The notes under the pieces: generated by a model
The model's database searches: none
What the model was told of the DNA's origin: nothing
Seen by the model: only the letters and a program-made list of their open reading frames with translations
Shown: in pieces, positions 51,801 through 58,630 of the stretch
How positions within the stretch are numbered: position 1 is the first letter of the stretch
How the letters are laid out: every line of letters begins with the position of its first letter
Assembly: GCF_033958435.1 (NCBI RefSeq)
Contig: NC_134137.1
Coordinates: 122,672,001 to 122,736,000, forward strand
DNA length: 64,000 bases
Direction of reading: 5' to 3'
Origin: Carettochelys insculpta
Taxonomy: Eukaryota; Chordata; Testudines; Carettochelyidae
Translations under genes and position numbers: made by a program

Positions 51801-53144
51801 AATTCTTTAGATTTATCAGTTTTGCAAAATGACTTGAATGTATGTGGAATTTGAATCAGAATTGAGGAAAACTTCCAAATTATGTTGGGTGTAATAGTTA
51901 AAGGCACATAGTAACAACATTATAACAAGACGTCTGCAAATATCAGAGGGATGAAACACCATGTTTAAAGACAAACCTTCCTCTGCAATAAATCCACTTA
52001 GCTCCCTTGCAGTCAGATGAGGAACTGCTGATTATTAGTAAGCTGCTGCTTTTTTCTCTATTTGACTACATTTTACAGAAGAAGGTATCTTCCAGAGAGA
52101 TCCTGGATGAGCAAAATCCCTGACACAAAGTATCAGAATAAGAATAATCAATTCTGCAGGGTTTTTAGTCACACACATACAAAAAATAAATGCAAAGCGC
52201 AAACTGTAGTATTTAGTTGTATAGCTAACTGCCTTTCGTCACAATCTACTTCAGTAAGAACTATTGTACTTTATTGAAAAGAAGTGAATTGTTTCATTTG
52301 TCATAACCAACAACAGAATAAACTGTATTTGATGCAAATATTGATTACAATATAAATTGTGACTTTCTTTAGCGCTCAACAGCTCTTGAATGCTAAGAAA
52401 GATAAATCAAGACTGTACTTAGAATTCAACTTTTAGCATTTGTCAGACATGAACTACCATCTAGGCAGCACTGTAAAATGAAGATACTTGGACAATTACA
52501 GCTTCTAGCAAAACAAAGCCTTAAACCCCTCCTTTTCCCCACAAAATGCACAAATATTTCCTCACTTTCCTTCAAGAAATACGTATTACTACAGAACTAC
52601 TCATTAATGCAGAACGGTATTCTGTTGTTACCAATGGGAGAGTTTACAAAATGGGGCAGTTTACACATTTTCCCTATAACTTGCAGAATCTAAAATCAGA
52701 AGTTTCTCAGATCAAACAGTCTACTCTACAAATCCAATCTAGTACATCACTGACATGAAAGATATTGAAATTAAAGTATGGTTTTGTTTACAGATGCTGC
52801 TGCAAGTTTTGGCAGTGATCAAAACTAGAATTTTATCAGAGGAACAGTAAGGTTTGCATTAGAGAATCTACATGAAACCGCATGAGGAAAAACAGTGACC
52901 ACAGATTTTTTTTTTTTAAAAAAAATCACAGTTAACATCCCCACCTGAAGAACTGAACTTACAATCTTGCATAAAAGTCACAAAATTCTTTGTATACTTT
53001 TATGTCACTGTGCCTACGTTGTAATTTTGACACTGCTTTCTCGCCTTCATTTCCATTGGCATTATGGACATCATAAGCAATCCTGTGTGGAACTTCTTCA
53101 TTTTCTGGAATCACAAAGGAGTGCGCTTTGCTTTGGAATTCCAT
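15780..53144 (-). CDS. LIMS1: LIMS1 (PINCH1), coding span, exons joined
   Basis: Coding exons: 53144-52963, 51270-51111, 38948-38882, 33540-33420, 27628-27479, 25029-24879, 22164-22072, 19993-19945, 17402-17327, then either 17047-16900 or 15894-15780. All junctions are GT/AG and in frame. The product has five LIM domains (387-residue numbering: 72-124, 133-183, 197-246, 255-305, 314-365), each with the Cys/His/Asp zinc ligands, then a basic tail. Length is 387 or 398 from 53144, or 325 from the Met at codon 63 with the distal last exon, matching the classical human length as I recall it. PINCH1 binds the ILK ankyrin repeats through LIM1 and joins parvin in the IPP complex at integrin adhesions; LIM4 contacts Nck2 and LIM5 contacts RSU1. 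Introns are full of repeats. LIMS2 is excluded by the last-exon sequence and by the RANBP2 neighbour. Confidence 0.95.
15900..16899 (-). other. LIMS1 intron / 3' UTR of the proximal last exon
   Basis: Holds a CAAA simple repeat at 16081-16108 (tttg on the coding strand). A polyadenylation site for the proximal exon should lie here if that exon is used, but none stands out. Confidence 0.35.
16900..17047 (-). CDS. LIMS1: LIMS1 proximal alternative last exon (KKKKPVCL end)
   Basis: Acceptor AG at 17048-17049. The exon encodes [19 protein letters not shown], then a highly charged helix-like tail ([19 protein letters not shown]) and KKKKPVCL, stop TAA at 16900-16902. It has the same entry phase as the distal last exon and clearly shares ancestry with it (KFVE-D-KPVCK-CYEK). 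I recall the human LIMS3/LIMS4 duplicates of LIMS1 ending with nearly this tail, so it is an old alternative exon, not a local duplication. The CxxL-like end is unlikely to be prenylated without evidence. Confidence 0.9.
17048..17326 (-). other. LIMS1 intron between exon 9 and the proximal last exon
   Basis: Short intron (279 bases) with a normal donor at 17321-17326; no repeat seen. Confidence 0.6.
17327..17402 (-). CDS. LIMS1: LIMS1 exon 9 (LIM5 core)
   Basis: Encodes [18 protein letters not shown], then NTKLTL, with acceptor CAG at 17403-17405 and donor GTAAGT at 17321-17326. It enters in phase 1 and leaves in phase 2. It holds the middle zinc ligands of LIM5. Both alternative last exons can join to it in frame. 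Confidence 0.95.
17403..19944 (-). other. LIMS1 intron 8, nothing recognised
   Basis: No repeat, exon or RNA gene that I can assign. The minus frame at 18132-17842 and others are short and unconserved by eye. Confidence 0.4.
19945..19993 (-). CDS. LIMS1: LIMS1 exon 8 (start of LIM5)
   Basis: Small 49-base exon encoding [16 protein letters not shown] plus one base. Acceptor TAG at 19994-19996, donor GTAAGC at 19939-19944. CFHC gives the first two ligands of LIM5. Confidence 0.95.
19994..21022 (-). other. LIMS1 intron 7, proximal part, nothing recognised
   Basis: AT-rich; the plus-strand frame at 20229-20636 has no recognisable domain. Confidence 0.35.
21023..21410. mobile_element. Old palindromic MITE with ttttgaaata blocks
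   Basis: Opens gggcacatctatactacaga and closes near ctgtagagtagctgtagtct, with many gaaata/tatttc blocks inside. It resembles the GTCTACAC-ended MITEs elsewhere in the window but is strongly diverged. Confidence 0.55.
21566..21988 (+). mobile_element. gtcaacag-type MITE, copy 2
   Basis: Flanked by TTA on both sides (21563-21565 and 21989-21991), the classical PIF/Harbinger target. Ends are gctacactaa and the matching ttagtgtagc-like tgtagtgtaaccaaagcc. It shares long blocks with 54906-55313 (cagacagggc, gggcagccctgtctgctgt). No coding capacity. Confidence 0.7.
22072..22164 (-). CDS. LIMS1: LIMS1 exon 7 (second half of LIM4)
   Basis: 93 bases, 31 codons, phase 0 at both ends: [20 protein letters not shown], then [11 protein letters not shown]. 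Acceptor CAG at 22165-22167; donor GTAAGG at 22066-22071. Confidence 0.95.
22505..22705 (+). mobile_element. MIR/CORE-type ancient SINE
   Basis: It resembles the tRNA-related head (gtgattaagagagcagg, then gatttgagtccca) and the 3' region (aactgtaagatgggcatata) of MIR-like SINEs. Diverged, so an old insertion. Confidence 0.5.
22855..23690 (-). mobile_element. CR1 LINE 3' end, interrupted by a hAT-like MITE
   Basis: Minus-strand CR1: 3' signature at 22855-22920, coding part at 22927-23075 with [20 protein letters not shown]1 similarity stops near 23075 and resumes near 23455 (cttaaaccttacttgctgta). The insert between, 23075-23450, starts caatagttttcaactc and holds paired gaccccctttgg / tggacccctta motifs like hAT MITEs. 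Confidence 0.75.
23075..23452. mobile_element. hAT-like MITE inside CR1
   Basis: The left end resembles CAGTGGTTTTCAAC ends of hAT MITEs, and the right end (gggataaaaataagtg) its degraded complement. The flanking CR1 sequence is continuous across it. Confidence 0.5.
23720..24600 (-). mobile_element. Ancient SINE (MIR/LF-SINE-like) split by a MITE
   Basis: Left part ends with aaggatctcaaagcacctt; right part resumes at 24495 with attctcattttacagctaga. Together they read as the reverse complement of a MIR-like 3' half (tctcaaagcac ... cattttacag). The younger MITE lies between. Confidence 0.5.
23805..24494 (-). mobile_element. 690-bp palindromic-ended MITE, copy 2 (inverted)
   Basis: Right end GTGTAGACGTAGCC, left end GGTGCATCTGCACTAGC. 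The centre shares the ccagaagccctgggctaagg and gctgcagcagcagcagc core with 12845-13554, here in the opposite orientation. CCT occurs on both sides (23802-23804, 24495-24497). The open frames in it are by-products. Confidence 0.75.
24879..25029 (-). CDS. LIMS1: LIMS1 exon 6 (end of LIM3, start of LIM4)
   Basis: Encodes [20 protein letters not shown], then [18 protein letters not shown] and [12 protein letters not shown]. Acceptor CAG at 25030-25032; donor GTAAAT at 24873-24878. Near identity to the mammalian protein as I recall it shows strong constraint. Confidence 0.96.
25330..25570. mobile_element. Possible old MITE
   Basis: Opens gggcttgtcttcactttggg and closes tactgtagacatgatctag, like diverged ends of GTCTACAC MITEs. 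Weak. Confidence 0.3.
26392..26457 (+). repeat. Short tandem duplication beside a hAT MITE
   Basis: A unit of about 27 bases (ttctaaagcagtaattcttta) is repeated twice before the MITE and ends with its target site. Confidence 0.7.
26458..26885. mobile_element. hAT MITE with exact 8-bp target duplication
   Basis: Ends CAGTGGTTCTTAAC and GTTAAGAACCACTG are perfect 14-base inverted repeats. TTCTAAAG flanks both sides (26450-26457, 26886-26893). 428 bases, no coding capacity. Confidence 0.9.
26894..27478 (-). other. LIMS1 intron 5, downstream part, nothing recognised
   Basis: No assignable repeat or exon between the hAT MITE and exon 5. Confidence 0.4.
27479..27628 (-). CDS. LIMS1: LIMS1 exon 5 (end of LIM2, LIM3)
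   Basis: Encodes [20 protein letters not shown], then [20 protein letters not shown] and PDHFNCANC. Acceptor TAG ends at 27629; donor GTAAGT at 27473-27478. Zinc ligands CRPC complete LIM2, and CQKC/HPDH/CANC start LIM3. Confidence 0.96.
28016..28027 (+). repeat. Target-site duplication of the LINE, left copy
   Basis: ctgtgtgccagc, identical to 32091-32102 right after the 3' end of the LINE. Confidence 0.85.
28028..28165 (-). pseudogene. Inverted endonuclease N-terminus of the LINE
   Basis: Minus-strand frame with [18 protein letters not shown], one TGA stop, then [26 protein letters not shown] and IAALQ are hallmark starts of APE endonucleases. The reading ends exactly at the left duplication. 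Confidence 0.85.
28166..29008 (-). other. Inverted 5' leader of the LINE
   Basis: Sequence upstream of the endonuclease on the minus strand, including a Lys/Arg-rich stretch ([15 protein letters not shown]) before it. The part at 28680-28970 is C-rich and could be the 5' untranslated region; no coding assignment. Confidence 0.5.
29009..30639 (+). CDS. LINE endonuclease and N-terminal reverse transcriptase
   Basis: The frame from about 29037 reads [13 protein letters not shown] and continues past Met 29143 to TAG at 30637-30639. Endonuclease motifs: [29 protein letters not shown] and [10 protein letters not shown] (catalytic Asp-His). Then the RT begins: [15 protein letters not shown] and [15 protein letters not shown]. 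The TAG stands where the family has Gln in the QCGFR motif, and the frame continues open after it. Confidence 0.85.
30640..31926 (+). CDS. LINE reverse transcriptase catalytic part
   Basis: Same frame as the upstream segment, separated only by one stop. [19 protein letters not shown], then [36 protein letters not shown], and the catalytic [13 protein letters not shown]. Later blocks [11 protein letters not shown] and [20 protein letters not shown] are typical of this LINE group. The true frame shifts near 31765. Confidence 0.88.
   Translation, partial: CGFRAERSTVDMVFSLRQLQEKCREQRKPLYIAFINLTKAFDLVSRDGLFKLLHKIGCPPRLLKMIQSFHKDMRGTIQYDGALSDAFRIRSGVKQGCVLAPTLFGIFFALLLKHASGSSTEGILLHTRSDGKLFNLARLKAKSKVWEVLIRDMLFADDAAVVSHTQDQLQKLLDQFSRACKDFGLTISLKKTNVLGQDVAESPSISIDNYTSEVVHEFVYLASTITDTLLLDTELNRRIGKAATTLSRLSKRVWNNKLYTHTKMQAYRACILSTLLYGGETRTLYARQEKRLNVFHLRCLRRILGISWKDRMINTAVLEQAGIPTMHTLLRQRRLRWLGHVHRMSDGRIPKDILDGELASGKRPPGCPQLRYKDVCKRPQRGRHQAGQLGRTSRQLQQMEAGVTQGPSEGRDEDQTASRGEARAQKAQ
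31760..32020 (+). CDS. LINE C-terminal zinc-finger segment, shifted frame
   Basis: Continues the RT protein in another frame: [20 protein letters not shown] to a C2H2/CCHC-like finger [20 protein letters not shown], stop at 32018-32020. The shift fits loss of two bases in a GA run at about 31768. Confidence 0.8.
   Translation: MSARDLREVDIKLDNWEELADNCSRWRQGLHKGLQKGEMRIRQLAEEKRGHRKHNKDLPDTHYICKRCSKDCHSRVGLHSHSRRCK
32091..32102 (+). repeat. Target-site duplication of the LINE, right copy
   Basis: ctgtgtgccagc, directly after the (TAC)n tail. Confidence 0.85.
32739..33172. mobile_element. 434-bp palindromic MITE
   Basis: Begins GGCTGTGTCTACATCAGCCC, ends CTCATGTAGACACAGCC; CTA on both sides (32736-32738, 33173-33175). 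The two halves are largely complementary (ttcgaa blocks around 32930-33060). Confidence 0.8.
33420..33540 (-). CDS. LIMS1: LIMS1 exon 4 (LIM2)
   Basis: Encodes [20 protein letters not shown], then [20 protein letters not shown]. Acceptor CAG at 33541-33543; donor GTAGAT at 33414-33419 (a weaker GTAG donor). Ligands HPEC and CDIC belong to LIM2. Confidence 0.95.
33863..34298. mobile_element. 436-bp near-perfect palindromic MITE
   Basis: Begins GGCCGTGTCTACACTAGCC, ends GGCTAGTGTAGACATAGCC; ATG on both sides (33860-33862, 34299-34301). Both halves are complementary almost end to end, with the centre near 34080 (tgtgagcagatggga). Confidence 0.85.
34420..34520. repeat. Possible SINE 3' fragment
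   Basis: ctaggtactttacaaatgca resembles the ...gctttacaaa... part of LF-SINE/MIR-like repeats. Weak. Confidence 0.3.
34698..35778. mobile_element. TA-flanked MITE loaded with GC-rich minisatellite
   Basis: Imperfect inverted ends: left tagtccccgacctatgaac, right gataagtcagggaccatct, with TA beside each. Between 34840 and 35700 the sequence is a degenerate G-rich repeat (ggggttgagctgggg units). The open frames on the minus strand are simple Pro-rich by-products. Confidence 0.55.
36738..36910 (-). mobile_element. tRNA-derived turtle SINE (Cry I-like) with CR1-type tail
   Basis: On the minus strand: gataggtcagtggtttgagc (A-box region), gggttgtgagctcagtcctt (B-box region), ggccatttaggga, then a 3' tail ggattagatgacctcctcag shared with CR1. 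This pattern is the cryptodiran tRNA-Lys-type SINE as I recall it and supports a turtle host. Confidence 0.8.
36922..37183. mobile_element. MITE with TCTACACT ends
   Basis: Left catatctacactagcccaga, right tagtgtagataaagcc: inverted ends of the same family style as the palindromic MITEs. Interior tcttctgggttttga near the left end. Confidence 0.5.
37797..37945 (-). mobile_element. Penelope-like element terminal fragment
   Basis: Shares aaaaacaacaagaaatccca and agatattttggagcgtatg with the termini at 42191-42271. The fragment ends near cttcgtcagaagtccacc. Confidence 0.6.
37946..38881 (-). other. LIMS1 intron 3, left of exon 3, nothing recognised
   Basis: No assignable exon or repeat. Confidence 0.35.
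38882..38948 (-). CDS. LIMS1: LIMS1 exon 3 (end of LIM1, start of LIM2)
   Basis: Encodes [18 protein letters not shown], then CHQC plus one base. Acceptor CAG at 38949-38951; donor GTAAGT at 38876-38881. CEHD gives the last ligands of LIM1, and CHQC the first pair of LIM2. Confidence 0.95.
38949..40040 (-). other. LIMS1 intron 2, nothing recognised
   Basis: No repeat or exon that I can assign. Confidence 0.35.
40045..40215. mobile_element. hAT-like MITE remnant
   Basis: taccccttttggaactttgg, then tgtaccacactttgagaaac; the right end resembles the GTTTCTCAAAGTGTGG ends of hAT MITEs. Confidence 0.45.
41425..41587. mobile_element. Small MITE with cctgggggaa ends
   Basis: Inverted ends tattcctgggggaa and ttcccccaggagta enclose AT-rich sequence. 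No clear duplication. Confidence 0.5.
41978..42081. mobile_element. 104-bp hAT MITE with exact 8-bp duplication
   Basis: Ends CAGTGCCTTTTTTGT and ACAAAAAAGGCACTG are perfect inverted repeats of 15 bases. CCACTAAC flanks both sides (41970-41977, 42082-42089). Confidence 0.9.
42161..42373. repeat. Palindrome of two Penelope-like termini
   Basis: Arms 42191-42271 and 42293-42373 (81 bases each, about six mismatches) are reverse complements with a 21-base loop. Each arm carries the terminal sequence of the Penelope-like element (aacaacaagaagtcctgtgg, agatattttggagcataagc). Confidence 0.85.
42374..43160 (+). pseudogene. Penelope-like element: linker and GIY-YIG endonuclease fossil
   Basis: After a Thr/Pro-rich linker (42560-42840), the plus strand reads [20 protein letters not shown], then [33 protein letters not shown] and [19 protein letters not shown] in shifting frames. 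The IYAIVCQQ...KYTGQT pair is the GIY-YIG-type core of Penelope-like elements. It ends with an (ATTC)n run at 43127-43151. Confidence 0.75.
43161..44820 (-). other. LIMS1 intron 2, nothing recognised
   Basis: No repeat family or exon assigned. Confidence 0.3.
44826..45945. mobile_element. Second MITE-like element with GC-rich minisatellite core
   Basis: Ends tatactcatccttcgctata and the complement of aatgagtacattatttacga look like diverged inverted repeats. The core (44990-45880) is a degenerate tandem array of units such as ggggtctggctgc and gcggggtcagg. Open frames on both strands are repeat by-products. Confidence 0.5.
46386..47445 (+). mobile_element. Older CR1 copy, split by a younger CR1
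   Basis: Plus-strand CR1 sequence (cagttctggggcccacactt, 46496-46515) stops at about 46525 and resumes at about 46960 (gttgataaattggagaggag), then runs through the coding end to 47445. The split is filled by an inverted CR1. Confidence 0.8.
46526..46958 (-). mobile_element. Younger CR1 inserted in the older CR1
   Basis: Starts agaatcatagaatactagaa, the complement of the CR1 3' end, and continues with the reverse-complement coding region. It is nested in the older copy in opposite orientation. Confidence 0.85.
48000..49176 (+). pseudogene. PIF/Harbinger transposase (HARBI1-like) pseudogene
   Basis: The first segment (48000-48296) is an N-terminal region with [10 protein letters not shown]. 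After a stop comes the catalytic core: [20 protein letters not shown], then [13 protein letters not shown] (first Asp), [19 protein letters not shown] (second Asp) and, after a frame change, [16 protein letters not shown] (catalytic Glu) followed by [10 protein letters not shown]. Stops at 48294, near 48456, 48678 and 48841 kill it. The DDE residues survive. It is a transposon copy, not the host HARBI1 gene, since it is broken. Confidence 0.85.
49715..49990 (-). pseudogene. Second Harbinger gene, C-terminal remnant
   Basis: Minus frame of 91 codons starting [20 protein letters not shown]; similar Leu/Gln-rich ends occur on the Myb/SANT-type accessory protein of Harbinger elements. The DNA-binding part was not found, so this is tentative. 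Confidence 0.4.
50021..51110 (-). other. LIMS1 intron 2 near exon 2, nothing recognised
   Basis: No assignable feature. Confidence 0.35.
51111..51270 (-). CDS. LIMS1: LIMS1 exon 2 (LIM1; holds the internal start Met)
   Basis: One base completes a Phe codon, then [35 protein letters not shown] and [18 protein letters not shown]. Acceptor CAG at 51271-51273 follows a T-tract; donor GTAAGT at 51105-51110. The Met of NMANALA begins the classical 325-residue form. LIM1 binds ILK. Confidence 0.97.
51271..52962 (-). other. LIMS1 intron 1, nothing recognised
   Basis: No other alternative first exon ending in the phase needed for exon 2 was recognised. Confidence 0.4.
52963..53144 (-). CDS. LIMS1: LIMS1 alternative 5' coding exon
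   Basis: Frame [19 protein letters not shown], then [17 protein letters not shown] and [20 protein letters not shown], ending FYAR plus two bases of Phe before donor GTAAGT (52957-52962). It matches the long N-terminal form of human LIMS1/LIMS3 as I recall ([27 protein letters not shown]). An AG at 53151-53152 or 53157-53158 could be an acceptor if an upstream non-coding exon exists; otherwise this is a first exon. No CpG island is near. Confidence 0.88.
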
Positions 53145-53809
53145 ATTTTCTGCAACTGGAAATCCAGTTAATTTAATCCTTATTTAAAAAAATAATCAAC
53201 ATCTATAGTGCAAAGAAGCTGTAGACAATAAAGTCGGGAGAAATAACATGCAGGACTCCCCCTGGTTCCCAGCAAAGTGATTTACTTCCACAGTTTCACG
53301 TCATCCCAGCTTGCTGAGATCCTCTGCTAGAGTTTCAAGTTAAAAGTTCAACAGCAGAGCAGTTAGAATGACACGCCGTGATTCACTAAGATGCATGAGA
53401 ATACATTCCATTACAAAGCTGTAATACAAACTTGGGCTGTATGTTCTGTCTCTACTATCTGTTACTGATAAGAATAATTCCATTCAGACACAGAAGGGTT
53501 AGTTTATGATAAGAATTTATGAGTCAACATGTTCACTGTCAAACTCATAAATTGTTACTCAGGGCGGTGGGGGGAGCGGGATGATTCCAGTAATATTGTA
53601 AAGTGAACATGTCAACAAAAGTATTCTGTATCATTAGATACAGATTGCTTAAAAGTTCGGTGAGGCTAGATTGTAAAGTAAGTCTTTTACAATGTGTGCT
53701 CCTATATCTTCTTATACTGAGTTTATCTCTCTTTCTGACAGCACTTTAAGGAAGATGTAGCAACAAGTGAATCAGTTATTTTCCATTTTGTCTCTCACAT
53801 CGTTAGCAG
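53145..53809 (-). other. LIMS1 upstream/intronic sequence
   Basis: No recognised repeat or promoter signature. Confidence 0.35.
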
Positions 53810-54430
53810 AACTGCCATATAATAGATAGCCGTGTTAGTCCATATTCTATGACTAACATCACATAGGTCATCATGTGCCAGCAATGCCCACACACTATGT
53901 ATATTGGGCAAACTGCAAACACTCATCGCCAAAGAATGAATGGACATAGAGCAGACATCAAAAATCTCCAAATACACTAACCTGTCAGCCAGCATGTTAA
54001 TGGAGTGGGCCATTCTGTTATAAACCTGAGAGTTTGTGTTCTACTAAAAAGGGACTTTAACAACAGTCTCCAGAGGGAATGCTCAGAACTAACATTCATA
54101 TTCAAATTCGACACATTAACAAGTGGTTTGAACAGGGACAGCAACTACCTGACCTGTTACAGGGACTCCTTCCCATACTTTGATGTTTGACTTAACACTT
54201 AACTCCCCCCACCCCGCCCAACTTTCTGCTCTTCCATCTGATTTGCCATCCTTGATAACACTTTTTCTGATTTGTTAACCTTGATAACAATTTTTGGACC
54301 TCTGTGCTTTATATATTGAGTCTGTTCGGGTAAGGCTATGATCTGAAGAAGTGGGTTTGTCCCATGAAAGCTTATCACCTAATAAATTATTCTGTTAGTC
54401 TTTGAAGTGCTACATGACTGCTTTTTTGTT
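53810..54430 (+). pseudogene. Penelope-like GIY-YIG endonuclease fragment with 3' terminus
   Basis: The plus strand reads VIMCQQCPHTMYIGQTANTH, RQRMNGHRADIKNL, then GVGHSVINLRVCVLLKRDFN and TFIFKFDTLTSGLNRDSNYL. CQQCP...MYIGQT is the GIY-YIG-type core. The 3' end (tgatctgaagaagtgggttt, cccatgaaagcttatcacc) matches the terminus near 63240-63330. Confidence 0.8.
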
Positions 54431-54905
54431 TAGCCAAATAGGTTGTAGGTGCTGATGTAAGAAGCAGAAACAAACCATCCTAATGTTCAGTTACCAGGTT
54501 TGGTTTACAGCACTGCGTTGACAAATAAATCCCATATATATCTGTATTTAATGTGGTTATTAAGGAAGCAGGGAGGAATGCAGACTATGAAGATATCAAT
54601 TGTCCTGTCCTCACAATGATAACTTCTGCTGACTGTGCACCATTTGTTCATGTGGGTTTGAATAAACAGTAATTATTTTAATGTAACATTCAGTTTGGTA
54701 TGACTCCCCTAGCTCCAACAAACTTTCTATCCGGCAGCCCTGGGACTGGGAAGTTGCTGGATATTCATATATTCTGGTTAATAGGGCAATATACCTAGCA
54801 ATGCATAAAACTAAAGAAACACAAGATTAGATATTAAGAAGCAAACAAAAATGCCTGCAGAGTACTTTATTTACCAACAGCGGTATTGTGCACTGTAAAT
54901 TTATA

Positions 54906-55313
54906 GCCTACGGTTTTACCAGTGAATTTTGCTGACAAAACTGGGGGAATATCCAGACACATAATGTGTTTTGTGGACAGTTTGTTGACAAAACTCAGCA
55001 CTCTCACCAGCAGCACTCTGCCTCAAAGCCATGACGCAGAAGGCTGCCCTTGACAGATTCTTTCGACAAAAAAGCTGTGTTGATGTTCAGGGGTTTAGGG
55101 GAGCGACCTTCTCTCAACAGACAGGGCGTCCAGGATAATGGGCAGCCCTGTCTGCTGTGCTTCTGGGAGCCTGTTTCGTGGAGAGAGCAGCAGGGCTGAG
55201 TGCTCTCCCAATTGACTTTTGTGTGTGGCCGCACTCTGTTGACAGAAATTTTGTCGTGAAATCTCTCCCAACAGTGACTTCTGCTGACAGAGCGCCGTAG
55301 TGTAACCATAGCC
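54906..55313 (+). mobile_element. gtcaacag-type MITE, copy 3
   Basis: Begins gcctacggttttaccagtg, ends cgtagtgtaaccatagcc (imperfect inverted ends). Shares the ctctcaacagacagggcgtc core with 21566-21988. Confidence 0.7.
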
Positions 55314-57060
55314 ATGCTGTATTTGCCGTATTTATTCATATTTACTTTCACTATACCATACTTATGGAAAACATAACTAACAATTACTTGTGGTTAAAAT
55401 GCCTGTTATTTGAGAGTTCCAGATGATAGAATGCTGGATGTGAAAGAGTTTACTGTACTGTGATACCAGCACTGTTAATTGAGCAAGGCCACCATGACTC
55501 TAAAAACATCCTTTTTTATCACGCCACTTCCAAAGAAATAATTTTAAATTTGATCTCCTCCGTTCACATGTCATATATTCTACTACAGTGAGTAAAAGAG
55601 AGGGGAAAAATGTTTGCTTGTCATATATCAGTCAACAAGGTTTACAATGGTGGAACAACGATGCTGTCCACTCAACATTTTTAAGTGCCATGATTCAGAT
55701 GTGTATGTGACTATGTTTGTGCATCTGACCCTCCCATGCTACAAAACCATGCACTCACCAAGTGTGGTGTGTAAATCTGGGCATTTACTTCATAATGCCT
55801 CAGCATGTGGATCTCGTGCCTAAGGACACGCATACAGTGATACGAAAAAACACGTAGGGCAGTGTGCTCAGTCGGCAGTGCTAGGCAGAGACTGGAGGAA
55901 AGAAAACTGGCAAAACCAGTTGCACATACCTATCACTGTGCCTTGCCTCACAGCACAAAACTGTGACCTGCTGAACTGAGTACCACAGGGTAGCCTAGGT
56001 CTCTGCCCGGGCTAAGAGACAGTCTGTTTTAAGAATATTGTGTGTGGATCTAAATCATGTTTAGAACCAACCATGCCAGCATACCTTTTAAACTTTTTTT
56101 AAAACAGTGCAAACGGGCACAGTCTGTCTTTCCAAAGACACTGGCATTTATAAAAAATAAAAGATTGTAAAGGAATTCCCTTGATTTAGTTAAGGGTTTT
56201 GTCGCTTGCTGTTCATAAGCTGTGTATTTGTTTGCACTTCCTTCTCCCACCTCAATTTCTCAGACTTGCCTCTGTTGAAGCACAAGACCTCTCTGAGGTT
56301 AGGCGGCTAACATTCAGCTTTATTGAATTCAATAAGGCAACAGATGAGCCAAACTGGACACTAGTAAAACCAAGTCCAGCAAGGCTGCTTGATGCAGCTA
56401 ACTGTGGTACTTTATACCCTTACACAAACAAAGCCCAGTGTCAGAAGCAATTTAAATCACTTCTCAAAGAGAACCTGTTATCAGCAAAAAGAAACAGGTA
56501 CCAGGGAGCTGGAGCCTTGACTCCAAACAGTTCATTAACACATTCCATAGAGCTCATCCTCCCTGCCATTCCCAAATAGGTCAAGGAAAGTACAGGCGTG
56601 TGTGTGTGTGTGTGTGTGCACACACGCGTGTGCGCAGAAGTAAGGGATGTGAAATGGCTTCTTCTACAAGATGGTTTCCACACCTCTCACAAGCAAATTC
56701 TCGGAATACTGAAACCCTCTTACAAAAAAGGCATACCTTTTTGTTCCTTAATATTTAATCTTGTTTTTCTTTAGTGTTATGCATTGCTAGGTGTACCTCT
56801 CTATTATCCAGAGTTTCTGAATATCCAACAACCTCATGGTTCCAGGGCTGCCGGATACAATATCCACCTTTTCAGTATCCCTCCTGCCTCCGACATTGGG
56901 GCTTAGGGCTAATGGCACAGGCTGTGTCTATACTTGAATACCGAAGCCAAGTGGAAATTTTAACATAGATCAGGCTGCAGCTATAGCACCGTGTCCTCAT
57001 ACCCTTGATCAGAGGCTAGATTCAGAACATGGCGCTGGAAAAACTGGGAGCCCTAACTAT
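55314..57060 (-). other. LIMS1 upstream sequence, simple repeat only
   Basis: Contains a (TG)n tract at 56597-56618; otherwise nothing assigned. Confidence 0.35.
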
Positions 57061-57074
57061 TCGCACTGTTCCTA

Positions 57075-57200
57075 CGGATGGTCTCGATCACTTGTTCTCA
57101 AACTGTGGGTTGAGACCCCAAAGTGAGTCACAGCCCCATTTTAGTGGGGCGGTATCAGCTCACAGACTTTCTGGGGCCCAGGCCAAAGGGACTTTTATAG
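57075..57200. mobile_element. hAT-like MITE fragment
   Basis: ttgttctcaaactgtgggtt resembles the left end of hAT MITEs; possibly paired with 59250-59490 as a disrupted element. Confidence 0.35.
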
Positions 57201-58595
57201 AGAAAGTTCAGCAGGTCTTTCTGCCCAAAGAACATTTTATTTCATTCCACAAATAGACATGCAGAGCAGTCACAGCTCCAAAGTAGGTGCTTGGCAATAA
57301 CAGCTGCCATTGGTGACTTAATTGAACTACAGTGAAATAAGGTTTAATGCTTCAGCTGAAAGGCTGCTATGTCACTGCTGGCCTGAAAACAAAACTTCTA
57401 CATTCCCTGAACAAGGTCAAGTTATACAAAACAAGATAAAAACTCACAGCAAAATCCTCTCCTGTGGTAACCATGACACACAAAAGTATAATTTCATTTT
57501 AAATTAATTTATTTAAAATAAAAGGTGTTAATTTATCAGCAACTTTTGTGCAAGGTTATATAGCAGCTGCCTATATGTAGTGAAATACACACAAATATAC
57601 AGTCACTAATTAAAAACAAATCACTCAATATCCCCTTCTATAAAATATACACAGCTTTCCGGACCTTGCATTAAAGTCTATACTTTTTATTAAAGTACTA
57701 AAGTGGATATGAATCTGGTATAAAATAATCTTCTCATCTTAAGTGACCAAAAGATTAGTTTTTACTATTGTTGGACAAACATTCCCTAAATCAGATGGCT
57801 CTTACAAAATACTTTGAAGAAAGCAGTATTTCTTATTTTTCTATTTTTTTAATTGCAAATTATGGGTGAGATTTTTAATAGTTCTCAACATTGGCCTAAC
57901 TCTGCGTCCATTTAATATAATGAGAATATACCCACTGACTTCAATGTCACCAGAATTAGGTCAAATCTGAGTGTTTCTCAAAACTACAGTGGTGTTTCAC
58001 AGTTATCTACAGACCAGAAAACGTACCTTTATCACATAGTTTGAGACAAACTTATGCCAGTGTAAACAAATGTGCTTGGTATCTGCTAATACAGAGGATT
58101 AATTTTTCCTTTCTTTACTGGAAAGTGACTGCTACAGGAATCTGATAAGAGGCTTTTTCCTGCAAAGATCTTTATAAATCATAATAATCAGTAAAAGTCA
58201 TCCTAAAGTAGAATTTGTGGGAGGGAAAAGAGATATTCCAACAAAATTTTTTGTTTAAGATGTTTCAGAAAGTGTTGTAATTTCTTCTGCTGATCAAAAA
58301 AAAACTAACAAACCCTCTGTGTGAAATATAGTATAGAGAACATGGGTAATTTTTGGCCTTTTCCCTACTTTTGATTACATTCTTTTACCTCCCATTACTG
58401 CTCTTCATCCAGCTATCCCTGAACACTGTTAGGCCTGAGCTAATATACCATGGCTTATCTGATGCACTTTAACGTCTTTGCAGTGAGACTTCGCATGAAA
58501 TAACTTATCCATAAAATAGGCACCCTATGCTTATTAACTGTGCTGCAAGAACTCACAGTATAGTCAATTATTTTATGCTAGTAAATTGTAAGCAG

Positions 58596-58630
<35 letters not shown>

